In this document: positions 1-9,205 of the stretch, piece after piece | How positions within the stretch are numbered: the stretch's first letter is position 1 | How the letters are laid out: every line of letters starts with the position of its first letter | Origin: Enterovibrio calviensis DSM 14347 | GTDB taxonomy: Bacteria > Pseudomonadota > Gammaproteobacteria > Enterobacterales > Vibrionaceae | DNA: 64,000 nt | NCBI RefSeq assembly: GCF_000621165.1 | Contig: NZ_JHZA01000001.1 | Location: 186,001 to 250,000, forward strand | Direction: 5' to 3' | The notes under the pieces: generated by a model | The model's database searches: none | Told to the model about the DNA's origin: nothing | The model's input: only the letters and a program-made list of their open reading frames with translations | Translations under genes and position numbers: made by a program

Positions 1-268
1 ATAGCGGGCAATGCGTCAGACTAGCGGGTTCTCCATTAGACATTTCAATGCCCAATATTGGCGCGTGAGCCGCACCCATCACCACCATTTTCGCTTTATT
101 ACGACAAGCTACTTCGTCGCTTAGCACAGGCGATAACCACTGCTCCGGCAGACGTTGTTCAAACAAGGATTTTAACGCCTCGTCTTTTTGTTCAATCTGT
201 TCTGTGTAAGGTATTTCTCTCAATGAACAGGAACGGCACGTATGCTGATCAAAGAATTTGCAACGCAT
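1..268 (-). CDS. rlmC: RlmC N-terminal part (23S rRNA m5U747 methyltransferase), cut by window edge
   Basis: Reading leftwards from an ATG at 268, the frame stays open to the window edge and gives about 89 residues. The start MRCKFFDQHTCRSC carries the cysteine pattern of the iron-sulfur cluster of the RlmC/RumB family, and NKAKMVVMG near residue 60 matches the conserved RNKAKMV block after the cluster. RlmC is a SAM-dependent enzyme that makes 5-methyluridine at position 747 of 23S rRNA. The catalytic domain lies outside the window. The gene is divergent from murQ, with about 230 bp between them. Family assignment is by recognition of the N-terminal sequence. Confidence 0.85.
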   Translation of the reverse strand, partial: MRCKFFDQHTCRSCSLREIPYTEQIEQKDEALKSLFEQRLPEQWLSPVLSDEVACRNKAKMVVMGAAHAPILGIEMSNGEPASLTHCPL

Positions 269-496
269 GGGGATCCACCACCACCAGAAAAAAACGCAAG
301 TCTATGCTTCCTGAAAAAAATGACCAATCGCGTTATTTCTCGTTATCTAAAACGTTTTTTATCGTAGTAAAAGTCAGAAAATCATGGCTCTAACAGCGCA
401 GAAAACGGCTTTTCCCTTGAGGTTAAAGGCACAGATAAGGAATACTGACCGTAACAGAAAAATCCTTGTTCCCGAGTGACATAAGAGACGCATCCA

Positions 497-1399
497 ATGA
501 ATATTGATTTAACCCAACTGGTCACGGAAAGTCGAAATGCAGCCAGTGCCGACATTGATACACTGTCGACGTTAGACATGCTGACGGTGATCAATCAAGA
601 AGACCAAAAAGTCGCCCTTGCAGTGGAAGCGCAACTGCCTAACATCGCGCTGGCGGTCGATGCCATCACTCACGCTTTTGCCAACGGTGGCCGTTTAATC
701 TACATGGGTGCGGGAACGTCAGGCCGCTTAGGTATTTTGGATGCCAGTGAATGTCCGCCAACCTATGGCACGAACCCTGACATGGTGGTTGGGCTGATTG
801 CCGGTGGCCATCCCGCCATATTGAAAGCGGTCGAAAACGCCGAAGACAACACAGAGCTTGGTCAGAAAGATCTTGAAGCACTGAACATCACGAACAAAGA
901 CGTGGTGGTGGGTATTGCGGCAAGTGGGCGCACTCCTTATGTATTGGGCGGCATGCGCTACGCCAAATCAGTTGCTGCAACGGTGGTCGCCATTGCCTGC
1001 AACCCGCACTGCCCAATGGTTGATGAAGCGGATATCGCCATCACACCGGTGGTTGGCCCTGAAGTTGTTACAGGCTCGTCGCGCATGAAAGCAGGTACCG
1101 CTCAGAAACTTGTACTGAATATGCTGACCAGCGGCGCAATGATTCGCAGTGGTAAAGTGTATGGCAATTTGATGGTGGATGTAGAAGCCACCAACGCCAA
1201 GCTCGTTCAGCGTCAAGTGAACATCGTGATTGACGCCACAGGTGAGTCACCTCAAGCCGCGGAAGCCGCGCTCAATGCCTGCAATCGCCACTGCAAAACC
1301 GCAATCTTAATGTTACTGGCGGGAATTGATGCCTCAGAAGCAAAAGCGCGCTTAGAGCAACACAATGGTTTTATCCGCACCGCATTGAACGCCAAGTAG
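497..1399 (+). CDS. murQ: N-acetylmuramic acid 6-phosphate etherase MurQ
   Basis: A 300-residue protein of the usual MurQ length. It cleaves the lactyl ether of N-acetylmuramic acid 6-phosphate to give GlcNAc-6-phosphate and D-lactate, a cytoplasmic step in recycling of cell-wall sugars. The SIS sugar-phosphate domain is clear: [20 protein letters not shown] near residues 68-87, [15 protein letters not shown] near 137-151, and [12 protein letters not shown] near 194-205. The C-terminal helices carry the AEAAL..C...CKTAI pattern of the family. No anmK or PTS gene follows; the next gene is 305 bp away. The upstream gap of about 228 bp from rlmC must hold both promoters, but no operator was recognised. 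Confidence 0.95.
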   Translation: MNIDLTQLVTESRNAASADIDTLSTLDMLTVINQEDQKVALAVEAQLPNIALAVDAITHAFANGGRLIYMGAGTSGRLGILDASECPPTYGTNPDMVVGLIAGGHPAILKAVENAEDNTELGQKDLEALNITNKDVVVGIAASGRTPYVLGGMRYAKSVAATVVAIACNPHCPMVDEADIAITPVVGPEVVTGSSRMKAGTAQKLVLNMLTSGAMIRSGKVYGNLMVDVEATNAKLVQRQVNIVIDATGESPQAAEAALNACNRHCKTAILMLLAGIDASEAKARLEQHNGFIRTALNAK

Positions 1400-1704
1400 T
1401 GCGTTTATTTTGGTGAGTCACGATGAAGCAATTGTCGCTGAAGTCTCCGTGAATAAAACCCTTCACAAGCGCACCAACTAGCCACTTTTAACACGGCGTT
1501 TTTAAGTTTAAAAGCGCCGTTAACCTCGTCTAAACATCCCTAATATTTCCCTCTTTACGAGCAAAGGGTTTTATTTTTTCTCGCACCTGCATCTAAATTC
1601 CAAACCTCGTCGTCTCTTGTTTTAACACCTCTTTTCACATGGTCGTGAGAAAAAGCAATGCGCTTACCACTTCGACGCCGAAGTGCTTATGAAAGGACTG
1701 AAAG
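1400..1704. other. Intergenic region after murQ with a hairpin
   Basis: No convincing gene was seen here. An imperfect hairpin with arms ACGGCG-TTTT and AAAAGCGCCGT lies at about 1493-1520 and could end murQ transcription, although no clear T-run follows. The rest presumably holds the promoter of the small-protein/ECF sigma module starting at 1705. Confidence 0.4.
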
Positions 1705-1959
1705 ATGAAACATTGGACTTTATTGGCTCTGTTTTTTCCAGCGCTGGCCTCTGCCCGCGCGAATACGCACTTTACAGGTGGCTTCGGTATCACAGAAAGG
1801 ACAGATGACACATACCAATGGATGCACAATAACAAGCCTTTGTATCCGTGGCTTCCTATGTATTTATGGTTTCCTTTGGATCTATGGTTTAAAGATAAGG
1901 CTCCCAGCGACACTATCGGTGATGGTGTGAAAAACGTTTGGTATTTCGTGCAGCAGTAA
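1705..1959 (+). CDS. Small exported protein of unknown function in front of an ECF sigma factor
   Basis: An 84-residue product. The first 17 or so residues form a short signal peptide (MKHWTLLALFFPALASARA). The mature part is rich in aromatic residues and prolines (PLYPWLPMYLWFPLDLWF around residues 45-62), so it may sit on or in a membrane or envelope surface. It has a good upstream purine-rich site (AAAGGACTGAAAG just before 1705). Only 9 bp separate it from the ECF sigma gene, so the two are almost certainly co-transcribed. I do not recognise the family. It could be the envelope component monitored by, or dependent on, the sigma/anti-sigma pair. Confidence 0.7.
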   Translation: MKHWTLLALFFPALASARANTHFTGGFGITERTDDTYQWMHNNKPLYPWLPMYLWFPLDLWFKDKAPSDTIGDGVKNVWYFVQQ

Positions 1960-1968
1960 GGGAAGACA

Positions 1969-2511
1969 GTGAGCGTCGATAAACAACAACTAACATCGCT
2001 ACTCTCACGCGTAGCGCTTCGAGATCAAGAAGCATTCGAGGCGCTCTATGCTTTGACGAACGCGCGACTTTTTAGCTTAGTGAAATCCATTGTGAAAGAC
2101 GACCAACTCGCCGCAGACCTTCTTCAAGAAGGCTTTTTGAAGCTTTGGTTTAATAGTCGTCATCACCCTATTGAGCACCCATGGGCTTGGCTTTGCCAAA
2201 GCATGAGAAACCTTGCCATTGATGAACTGCGCCAACGACGACGGCGTCAACAAAGTGATGACAGCTCAGTGCTTTTATCCCAAGAAGCGGCAGCCAATGA
2301 CAACACGTCCACCCCAAATACAACGAAACGACAACGCCTCGATCTCTGTCTCGAGGCGTTGCCTTATGAGAAACGCAACGCCATCATACTCGCCTATCAA
2401 CACGGTATGACACACCAAGAAATCGTCGCGCACATCAATTCGCCGCTGGGCACAGTAAAGTCATGGATCAGACGCGGACTGCAGGAGTTGAAACGATGCC
2501 TAACCGAATAA
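1969..2511 (+). CDS. ECF-type RNA polymerase sigma factor
   Basis: A 180-residue alternative sigma factor starting at GTG, preceded by AAGGGAAG. Region 2 (about residues 12-80) includes the core-binding helix LAADLLQEGFLKLW and the -10 recognition segment PWAWLCQSMRNLAIDELR. Region 4 (about 122-178) includes LPYEKRNAIILAYQHG and the helix-turn-helix SPLGTVKSWIRRGLQELK. It directs core polymerase to a stress regulon. The stop overlaps the start of the anti-sigma gene by 16 bp, indicating translational coupling. Such factors usually regulate their own operon, here probably from upstream of 1705; the promoter itself was not identified. Confidence 0.9.
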   Translation: MSVDKQQLTSLLSRVALRDQEAFEALYALTNARLFSLVKSIVKDDQLAADLLQEGFLKLWFNSRHHPIEHPWAWLCQSMRNLAIDELRQRRRRQQSDDSSVLLSQEAAANDNTSTPNTTKRQRLDLCLEALPYEKRNAIILAYQHGMTHQEIVAHINSPLGTVKSWIRRGLQELKRCLTE

Positions 2512-3305
2512 CAGCCAAGCGCTATGCATCATCCGAGGTTCGCGACAGACTGGCTGCACAATATGTGTTGGGTACGTTAACTCCCCGAGTTCGTCGTCGG
2601 CTCGAGCGTTTGATTCAACAGGATCCAACGTGGTGGGAAGATATCGCCCATTGGCAAAAACACTTTAGTGGGCTAACCCCTTCTATGGATGAAAATCTTG
2701 AAGAGCAGCTGTTTTCTCCTGCCCCACAAAAAGTGTGGGATCGTATTTCTCTTGCGCTGTTCCCAAGAAGCCACCGACACGAAGAAAGCCTATCGACACA
2801 CTCCCCCACTCGCCGTTGGCCATCGTGGTTTACACCAATTGGATTCGCTTTCGCGCTTATGCTGGGCTTGTACCTCAGACCGATCATTACACCTGAGCCT
2901 ATATTGCCTCCTGATGAGTCCAACCTAACAGGAACGTTAATTTCGCATGTTCAACCCGCAGCCTACTTCGCGATGATGTCCTCGAACGTTGAAGATAATC
3001 AGTTCGCACTGGTGGCGTATCAAGGTGTGAGGCCAGGTGAATCAACCATCCGCTTACAACGAAACCTTCGGGAAGCCAATCTGCCGTCCGAGACAGCCAT
3101 GGTATGGATGCGTGATAAATCGAGCGGAAAACTGCAACGTATCGACACACTCAGACGCATCAACGACACACGTTTTATGAGCCCAACTGAATGGAAGGCG
3201 CTGAAAAACAGTTCGGAATTATTGGTGACAGAAACCAATGACCCAACAAGCACAGTAATTTACCAAGGTGATTGTGTAGAGCTGAGTGATTGGAACGCGA
3301 TCTAA
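2496..3305 (+). CDS. RskA-like membrane anti-sigma factor
   Basis: The chosen start is the ATG at 2496, which has GCAGGAG about 9 bases upstream; an earlier in-frame codon at 2463 lacks such a site. The 269-residue product starts with a cytoplasmic sigma-binding region containing YVLGTLTPRVRRRLERLIQQ, typical of RskA-type anti-sigma factors. One transmembrane helix lies near residues 112-130 (FTPIGFAFALMLGLYL). A periplasmic domain of about 130 residues follows, with the family-typical end TSTVIYQGDCVEL. It should hold the upstream sigma factor at the membrane until a signal releases it. No protease gene for its cleavage is adjacent. Confidence 0.85.
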   Translation: MPNRITAKRYASSEVRDRLAAQYVLGTLTPRVRRRLERLIQQDPTWWEDIAHWQKHFSGLTPSMDENLEEQLFSPAPQKVWDRISLALFPRSHRHEESLSTHSPTRRWPSWFTPIGFAFALMLGLYLRPIITPEPILPPDESNLTGTLISHVQPAAYFAMMSSNVEDNQFALVAYQGVRPGESTIRLQRNLREANLPSETAMVWMRDKSSGKLQRIDTLRRINDTRFMSPTEWKALKNSSELLVTETNDPTSTVIYQGDCVELSDWNAI

Positions 3306-3703
3306 GCGAGAAGATAAAAAACAAAGTGCAGCTATCTATGCGCGTGAAGCAATCTCCGTGAAACCATCTAGGTTTTGAGCAAGTTGAAGGGTCTTGAGCA
3401 AATTGAAGGGCATATGAGTGAACATCTCTATGCCCTTTTGTGCTTTCTCTCGAAAAGCACCATATCAGTGCATCTAAATCACCTGAAATGCACAACAATG
3501 ATGCAGAAAACACATCGAAGCCGCAAAGTCTCGGTGCAACTTACCCAAAAAACAAAATCCATTAATTGAATATATATCAATAAATTATAGATAGCCTGCA
3601 CTCTATTGGTGTTTCTCTGCACCCTTATTGAGCGACTAGGCATGATTTGTGCTTTATCGCTCTCTAGGAAAATTCTGTTCTCAAGGAAGTAGAGGAAATC
3701 ACA
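3306..3703. other. Intergenic region upstream of amt
   Basis: This holds a short imperfect direct repeat (GAGCAAGTTGAAGGG and GAGCAAATTGAAGGG, about 3378-3410) and, further down, the nitrogen-type control elements listed separately. A short open frame at 3375-3569 has no coding character and is not called. Confidence 0.5.
3489..3652 (+). promoter_or_regulatory. Putative NtrC sites and sigma-54 promoter of amt
   Basis: Two dyads fit the NtrC pattern TGCAC-N7-GTGCA: TGCAC-N7-ATGCA at 3489-3505 and TGCAC-N7-GTGTT at 3597-3613. Downstream, GGCAT-N5-GTGC at 3639-3652 places GG and GC exactly 10 bases apart, as in -24/-12 sigma-54 promoters. The order (distal activator sites, then promoter, then an ammonium transporter start at 3704) is what nitrogen control of amt would need. 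The individual matches are imperfect, so this is an inference from spacing plus context. Confidence 0.6.
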
Positions 3704-4912
3704 GTGGAAAATATTAGTAGCGCGATTCAAACGCTAACGGAAAGCGCGAACACGCTCTTTATCTTGATGGGTGCCATTATGGTACTTGCCATGCACGCAG
3801 GCTTTGCCTTTCTAGAAGTCGGTACCGTTAGGCATCGCAACCAAGTCAATGCCTTGGTAAAAATCATGTCAGACTTTGGCTTCTCAGCGCTTGCATACTT
3901 CTTTATTGGCTACTGGGTAGCCTACGACACCACCTTCTTTAGCAGCGCAGAAACACTGTCCGCCAACAACGGTTATGAACTGGTTAAGTTCTTTTTCTTG
4001 ATGACATTCGCCGCCGCCATTCCCGCCATAATCTCTGGTGGCGTAGCAGAACGCGCTAAGTTCGCGCCTATGCTTGTTGCGGCTGCAGCCATCGTGGCAT
4101 TTGTCTATCCATTCTTTGAAGGCCTGATTTGGAACGGTAACTTTGGTTTCCAAGATTGGCTTGAAGCGACATTTGGCGCGGCTTTCCACGATTTTGCGGG
4201 TTCAGTCGTCGTTCACGCCGTCGGTGGGTGGATTGCACTCGCAGCCGTGCTCATCCTTGGTGTGCGAAATGGTCGCTATCGTGGCGATCGTTTGATTGCA
4301 TTTGCACCTTCTAACATCCCTTTCCTCGCCCTTGGCGCATGGATCCTGACCATCGGTTGGTTTGGCTTTAACGTCATGTCAGCGCAAACACTCGACGGCA
4401 TCAGCGGTTTGGTCGCAGTGAACACTTTAATGGCAATGGTTGGCGGCATCGTCGCATCACTTATTGTCGGCAAAAATGACCCAGGCTTTCTACACAACGG
4501 TCCGCTAGCGGGTCTCGTTGCCGTTTGTGCGGGCTCTGACCTAATGCACCCAATTGGTGCGCTCGTTACTGGTGGTGTTGCTGGCGCATTGTTTGTTTGG
4601 TTGTTCACCCTAACGCAAAACCGCTTCAAGATTGATGACGTGTTGGGTGTTTGGCCATTGCACGGTGTGTGTGGCATGTGGGGTGGCCTTGCTGCGGGTA
4701 TCTTCGGCTTGGAAGCCTTGGGTGGCTTGGGCGGCGTGAGCTTTATGTCTCAGCTTATCGGCACCATTGCAGGTGTGGTTATCGCTTTCGTCGGCGGTTG
4801 GATTGTTTACACTGCCGTAGATAAAACGGCTGGTATTCGTATGACAGAAGAAGACGAATACAACGGCGCAGATTTGGCCATTCACAAAATTGCCGCAACG
4901 TCAGAAGACTAA
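3704..4912 (+). CDS. amt: Ammonium transporter, Amt/MEP/Rh family
   Basis: A 402-residue inner-membrane channel that conducts ammonium/ammonia. It starts at GTG with GAGG 9 bases upstream. The Amt signatures are clear: FAFLEVGTVRHRNQVNALVK, the FHDFAGSVVVHAVGG block with the first pore histidine near residue 170, and WPLHGVCGMWGG with the second near residue 320. About 11 hydrophobic segments are present. Unlike many amtB genes it has no glnK (PII) partner next to it, so regulation by PII would have to act from elsewhere. It stands as a single-gene unit between its nitrogen-type promoter and a strong terminator. Confidence 0.93.
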   Translation: MENISSAIQTLTESANTLFILMGAIMVLAMHAGFAFLEVGTVRHRNQVNALVKIMSDFGFSALAYFFIGYWVAYDTTFFSSAETLSANNGYELVKFFFLMTFAAAIPAIISGGVAERAKFAPMLVAAAAIVAFVYPFFEGLIWNGNFGFQDWLEATFGAAFHDFAGSVVVHAVGGWIALAAVLILGVRNGRYRGDRLIAFAPSNIPFLALGAWILTIGWFGFNVMSAQTLDGISGLVAVNTLMAMVGGIVASLIVGKNDPGFLHNGPLAGLVAVCAGSDLMHPIGALVTGGVAGALFVWLFTLTQNRFKIDDVLGVWPLHGVCGMWGGLAAGIFGLEALGGLGGVSFMSQLIGTIAGVVIAFVGGWIVYTAVDKTAGIRMTEEDEYNGADLAIHKIAATSED

Positions 4913-4947
4913 TCGCGCGCTTTAAACACCGCCATTGAAACACGATC

Positions 4948-4984
4948 AAAAAGGCCATCTCTACATATGAGATGGCCTTTTTGT
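4948..4984. terminator. Bidirectional terminator between amt and the AraC gene
   Basis: Arms AAAAGGCCATCTC and GAGATGGCCTTTT close a 7-base loop, with A-rich and T-rich flanks on both sides. It lies between the convergent amt and AraC genes and can end both. Confidence 0.85.
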
Positions 4985-5011
4985 TTCTGGCAAAACGCAC
5001 TGTTCAGCGCG

Positions 5012-5833
5012 TTATTTTTGCAAGAAATGAGATTGATAATATTTCGGCGTAACGGCGAGTTTCTTTTTGAATTGGCGCTGAAAGTGCGCTTGATCCGCGA
5101 AGCCAAGTTGCAGCGCCACGTCAGCAATGTCATTGCCCGATTTCAGCATGACTTTGGCGCGCTTAATTTTCTCATCCATCAAGTAAGCATGCGGCGGCAA
5201 GCCGAACTGACTTTTAAATGCTCTGAGCAGTTGATAGCGGCTCATACCCGCCTCTTGCGCTAAGTCTTCGAGTTGATGGGTATGGTCAATATCATCTAAC
5301 AGCTTCTCGCGAATTTGCATCAATCGTGGCTGCTTTGTCATTCGACCGACCTGTTCACGCCCCCACTTACCCAGCATGACCTCGATGAAATCGAACAGGC
5401 ACACTTGGGCTTGTAACGCACTCGAATCAGATTGTAATGCTTCGAATAAGGCTTCAAATCGCTGCTGAATGGCGGAATGACGTTCTACGTCATGAAGGAA
5501 TGGTGTGTAGTCTGACGAATCACGTTGAAGGACATCGCGTTGTACGTCACCCATTTTGAGAGTGTCTACAAACAACATGCTATAAGACCAAGTGCCCGCT
5601 TGAGGGTTGCAGGCATGCACGTCCGCGGGGTTGATCGTCACTACATCGCCACGCCCAATTTGATGGATGTTCTGGCGATTGCGATAATGCGCGTGTCCTT
5701 GATTGATGATGCCAAACGAAAATTCATCATGAGAATGCGCTTCGTAACAAGCATGACTTTGGTTTGCCACTCGCAATTCCACCCAAGGCAGCACGGTGCT
5801 TTGCTTGAAACTGGCGCTAGTGTCCTTTTTCAT
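5012..5833 (-). CDS. AraC family transcriptional regulator
   Basis: A 273-residue regulator. The N-terminal cupin-like sensor domain (residues about 15-120, with YEAHSHDEFSFGIINQG and RGDVVTINPADVHACNP) is followed by an AraC DNA-binding domain (about 170-270). This has two helix-turn-helix units: QLEDLAQEAGMSRYQLLRAF and IADVALQLGFADQAHFQRQF, ending with the typical VTPKYYQ. It lies downstream of the LysE-type exporter in the same direction, 51 bp away. It probably regulates that exporter in response to a small molecule, perhaps an amino acid or toxic analogue. This arrangement is common for exporter/AraC pairs; the ligand is not predictable. Confidence 0.9.
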   Translation of the reverse strand: MKKDTSASFKQSTVLPWVELRVANQSHACYEAHSHDEFSFGIINQGHAHYRNRQNIHQIGRGDVVTINPADVHACNPQAGTWSYSMLFVDTLKMGDVQRDVLQRDSSDYTPFLHDVERHSAIQQRFEALFEALQSDSSALQAQVCLFDFIEVMLGKWGREQVGRMTKQPRLMQIREKLLDDIDHTHQLEDLAQEAGMSRYQLLRAFKSQFGLPPHAYLMDEKIKRAKVMLKSGNDIADVALQLGFADQAHFQRQFKKKLAVTPKYYQSHFLQK

Positions 5834-5884
5834 CGCTGTCCTTTTTGATATTGCTTTGATGATGCGTTAAGAGTGTGGCTTTCC

Positions 5885-6478
5885 TTACGTCCATATCATT
5901 ACCACAGAAACCGCCAACAACCCACCCATGATGCGATTGAAGGCACGTTGCTGTTTGGGATTTTCGAGACGGGTAGCGAGCACTGTCCCTAGTACTGCCC
6001 AGACACCGACCCCTATCAGACACAACACCAATGACACGCTGGTGAATATCAACAAGTACAAGCCTTCGTCGCCGCGCCCCACCACAAACAAGCTGATGCC
6101 AGACATTGCAACCAACCACGCTTTCGGGTTCAGCAGTTGAGTCAACGAGCCAGTCCAAAGCCCTGATCGCATTGAGTGTGCCGTTGCCATCGATGTGACG
6201 GGCGCGGAAAAAATCTTATACGCCAAATAGAATAAATACAGGCTTCCGCTGACTTGCATGATCCCTTCCAGTTTCGGCAATACGGCCAACAAACTGTGCA
6301 TGACACTGCCTGAACAATACACCACAAAGGCATACGCCAATGACGCCCCCAAAACATGCTTTGCCGCTTCCAATACGCCTGCGTTCACCGCTGTGCTGGT
6401 CGCCAGAATATTCACAGGGCCAGGGGTTACTGCGCCGACGAACGCAAAGGTCGCCATCGCCAAAATCACACTTTCCAT
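5885..6478 (-). CDS. LysE/RhtB family amino-acid exporter
   Basis: The start at 6478 (MESVILAMATF) is chosen because GGGAAG lies just upstream; a longer frame adds 17 polar residues without membrane character. The 197-residue protein has about six hydrophobic helices and the family signature GAVTPGPVNILATSTAVNAG near residues 14-33, with LLNPKAWLVAMSG near 113-125. Members export homoserine, threonine, lysine or similar compounds from the cytoplasm. It is transcribed with the AraC regulator that follows. Confidence 0.9.
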   Translation of the reverse strand: MESVILAMATFAFVGAVTPGPVNILATSTAVNAGVLEAAKHVLGASLAYAFVVYCSGSVMHSLLAVLPKLEGIMQVSGSLYLFYLAYKIFSAPVTSMATAHSMRSGLWTGSLTQLLNPKAWLVAMSGISLFVVGRGDEGLYLLIFTSVSLVLCLIGVGVWAVLGTVLATRLENPKQQRAFNRIMGGLLAVSVVMIWT

Positions 6479-6660
6479 ATCGCACTTCCCATATCGTACT
6501 CCTTCTTCGATAGGCACAGCGTATGGCAAGCCAGAGTCAGGGTATTGAACGATATTGCAGCCGGTCGACGAGGCACTTTTAACTCATTGATCAGCAAGGC
6601 GGATAAAAACCTTCTCATGATGCGTCAAATCTATTCGTTGAATCACATTCCAAAGCGGAT

Positions 6661-8001
6661 TTGCAGATTATTCTGAGCGCTGTTAATTACCTAAATTGGT
6701 CGTATATGAATGCCCTCTTACTTGTTGGTTTAATTGTATTAAATGGACTGTTTGCGATGTCAGAAATTGCTCTGGTTGCATCAAAAACCAGTCGCCTTAA
6801 AAAGCTCGCCGCAAACAGCAAAGCGGCTGCCGTTGCGCTTACTTTAAAAGAGAACCCAAACACCTTCCTCTCTACCATTCAAATCGGCATCACGGTTATT
6901 GGCTTGCTCAGCGGTATCGTCGGGGAAGCCACATTGTCCGTGCCATTCGCCGAGATCATGGTTCAAAACGGCATGGATGCAGAAACTGCAAACCTGCTGT
7001 CGACAGCGTGTGTGGTCTTGGGCATCACGTATTTCGCCATCGTGGTTGGCGAGCTGGTTCCTAAACGTATTGCGCAATCCAATGCGGAAGCGATTTCTAT
7101 GGTGGTCGCATTCCCTATCCTTTGGATATCGATTATCACGCGCCCATTCGTGGTGGCACTGAGCACATCAACACAAATGATGTTGAAACTGCTTAAAGTT
7201 AATCAAGACAACGACGGCATCGTGACGGAAGATGATATTCAAGCCATAGTGAATGAAGGGTCGGAATCCGGCGCGATCGAGCCGCGTGAACAAGTAATGA
7301 TTCAAAATATCCTTCACCTGAATGATCGACTCGTTGGCTCACTGATGACGCCAAGGCGTGACATTGATTTCCTCGACATCGAACAACCCATCACACAGAT
7401 CCACAAACGTATTCGAAGCACCAAGCACAGCGTGTTTCCGGTATGCCAAGGCAATTTGGACAGTGTGATCGGCACAGTCTCGGCCAAGATGTTGTTGAGT
7501 ACAGAAAACGAACTCTCAACCATCACCATCGGTAAATTGCTTAAGCAGCCTTTGTACGTCCCTGAATCCATGAAAGGGCTAACCTTGCTCAACCATCTGC
7601 AAATGCACAGTGCGGAGATGGCATTCATTGTCGATGAATACGGCGACATTCAAGGTCTTGTCACGCACTACGATTTACTGGAAGCCATTGCAGGCGAGCT
7701 GTCATTGTCACCTCAGGAGCAATGGGCCAAGCCGCTGCCAGAAGGCGGCTGGGTGATGGATGCGCTGATCCCAATCAGTGAATTCAAAAACAAATTCAAT
7801 GTCACACGCGTTGATGGTGAAGAAGTGGAAGGCTTTCAAACACTCAACGGCATGCTGACGTGGCGAGCAGGTCGCCTACCTGTTGAAGGGGAAACCATTC
7901 AGCACGACCAATGGTTGTTTGAGGTGTTGTTGATTAATCACAACCGAATTGCCCGCGTGAAAGTCACTGAGAACATCTCTGTTGAAGAAGCGGTTATCTA
8001 A
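6661..8001 (+). CDS. CNNM/HlyC-CorC family membrane protein with CBS domains
   Basis: An inner-membrane protein of up to 446 residues. Order: DUF21 (CNNM) transmembrane domain (about 15-190, with NGLFAMSEIALVASKTSRLK and FLSTIQIGITVIGLLSGIVG), two CBS domains (about 205-330, starting at the conserved VGSLMTPRRDIDFLD), and a CorC_HlyC domain (about 350-440, with VDGEEVEGFQTLNGML). Relatives take part in magnesium/cobalt efflux or magnesium homeostasis; older annotations call them hemolysins. The 6661 start is TTG preceded by AAGCGGA. An ATG at 6706, right before the first helix, is the alternative. It appears to be a single-gene unit. Confidence 0.9.
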   Translation: MQIILSAVNYLNWSYMNALLLVGLIVLNGLFAMSEIALVASKTSRLKKLAANSKAAAVALTLKENPNTFLSTIQIGITVIGLLSGIVGEATLSVPFAEIMVQNGMDAETANLLSTACVVLGITYFAIVVGELVPKRIAQSNAEAISMVVAFPILWISIITRPFVVALSTSTQMMLKLLKVNQDNDGIVTEDDIQAIVNEGSESGAIEPREQVMIQNILHLNDRLVGSLMTPRRDIDFLDIEQPITQIHKRIRSTKHSVFPVCQGNLDSVIGTVSAKMLLSTENELSTITIGKLLKQPLYVPESMKGLTLLNHLQMHSAEMAFIVDEYGDIQGLVTHYDLLEAIAGELSLSPQEQWAKPLPEGGWVMDALIPISEFKNKFNVTRVDGEEVEGFQTLNGMLTWRAGRLPVEGETIQHDQWLFEVLLINHNRIARVKVTENISVEEAVI

Positions 8002-8021
8002 TTAGGCACGAAAAATCAGGG

Positions 8022-8058
8022 GAAAAAAGAGCCCGGCACCCAAGGAGGAAATGCCGGG
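8022..8058 (-). terminator. Terminator of the leftward glycoside uptake operon
   Basis: On the minus strand the arms CCCGGCA and TGCCGGG enclose a 13-base loop and are followed by CTCTTTTTT. It lies about 90 bp past the stop of the ATPase gene, the last gene of the operon. Confidence 0.8.
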
Positions 8059-8145
8059 TATGGATAACAGAACCGAATGAAAAATACTGTTATCAAAGGA
8101 GTGTGTTTGCGCTAGTGCCAACTCGAAAGGCCTTAGCGCTGATGA

Positions 8146-9201
8146 TCACGACGACGAAACAGAGAGTCCATTTGCATCAAAAAAGTGAAGCTTGTTGGCG
8201 TGGAACTGGAGTCCAATAGGATCTCCCGCTCGCACTTCACTTTCTCCGTCGGTACGAACAGTCACTTTGCCCAATTCGCCGCAATCAACAACTAGATAGA
8301 TATCCGCACCTAGGTATTCAGTCACATCAATAATGCCTTTGCAGTTTCCTTCTTCTGGCGACACCAAATTAATGGCTTCAGGACGGATGCCCATTTGCGT
8401 TGCTGGCCTATCAAACGGATACTCTCCGCCTTTGCCTCCGGCGAGGCCAAACTCTCCACCCTCGGTCACACACGGGATGATATTCATCTTCGGACTGCCG
8501 ATAAATTGCGCCACAAATAGGTTTGCGGGATGATCATAGAGTGTCTTCGGGCTGCCGACTTGCTCGATGATCCCTCCTTGTAGCACCACGATTTTATCGG
8601 CAAGCGTCATCGCTTCCACTTGGTCGTGCGTCACGTAGATCATCGTCGATTGCAAAGACTGGTGAAGCTTGGCGATTTCATAACGCATTTCTACGCGCAG
8701 TGCCGCATCAAGGTTCGACAACGGTTCATCAAACAAGAATGCCGTGGGATCGCGCACAATGGAGCGACCTATCGCCACTCGCTGGCGCTGACCACCAGAT
8801 AGGTGTCGAGGTCGACGGTCGAGATAAGGTTCTAGCTTGAGCACCTGCGCTGCGTAATTGACCTTCTCATCAATTTCAGCTTTTGGCCTACCCTGCGTTT
8901 TCAAACTAAAGCCCATGTTGTCACGCACCGACATGTGCGGGTACAAGGCATAGCTTTGAAAAACCATGGTGAGGCCGCGCTTTGCAGGCGGCTGATCGGT
9001 CATGTCGACATCATCAATCAAGATTTGACCGCGGCTCGTTTCTTCTAGACCCGCAATCATGCGCAGCAATGTGGACTTTCCACACCCAGACGGGCCGACG
9101 AAAATGACCAACTCCCCTTCTTCGACCGACAAATCGATGCCTTTGATAACCTGCGTATCGCCGTACCACTTCTCAACACGATTAAGTTGAATAGAGCCCA
9201 T
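8146..9201 (-). CDS. Sugar ABC transporter ATPase, MsmK/UgpC/MalK type
   Basis: A 351-residue ATPase that energises the two permeases of this operon. The nucleotide-binding domain holds Walker [10 protein letters not shown] (near residue 36), the Q-loop [10 protein letters not shown], the signature LSGGQRQR and Walker [13 protein letters not shown] with H-loop VTHDQ. A C-terminal TOBE/OB region (about 240-345) with [11 protein letters not shown] matches carbohydrate importers of the CUT1 group. It starts 4 bp after the stop of the glycosidase gene and is the last gene before the terminator. Close relatives serve di- and oligosaccharides or glycosides. Confidence 0.93.
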   Translation of the reverse strand: MGSIQLNRVEKWYGDTQVIKGIDLSVEEGELVIFVGPSGCGKSTLLRMIAGLEETSRGQILIDDVDMTDQPPAKRGLTMVFQSYALYPHMSVRDNMGFSLKTQGRPKAEIDEKVNYAAQVLKLEPYLDRRPRHLSGGQRQRVAIGRSIVRDPTAFLFDEPLSNLDAALRVEMRYEIAKLHQSLQSTMIYVTHDQVEAMTLADKIVVLQGGIIEQVGSPKTLYDHPANLFVAQFIGSPKMNIIPCVTEGGEFGLAGGKGGEYPFDRPATQMGIRPEAINLVSPEEGNCKGIIDVTEYLGADIYLVVDCGELGKVTVRTDGESEVRAGDPIGLQFHANKLHFFDANGLSVSSS

Positions 9202-9205
9202 AATC

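Noticed and set aside
58-393. Plus-strand open frame of 111 codons
   Set aside because: It lies over the minus-strand rlmC start, which has clear family sequence; the plus frame looks random.
3375-3569. Open frame of 64 codons upstream of amt
   Set aside because: It covers the nitrogen control sites and lacks coding character and a ribosome site.
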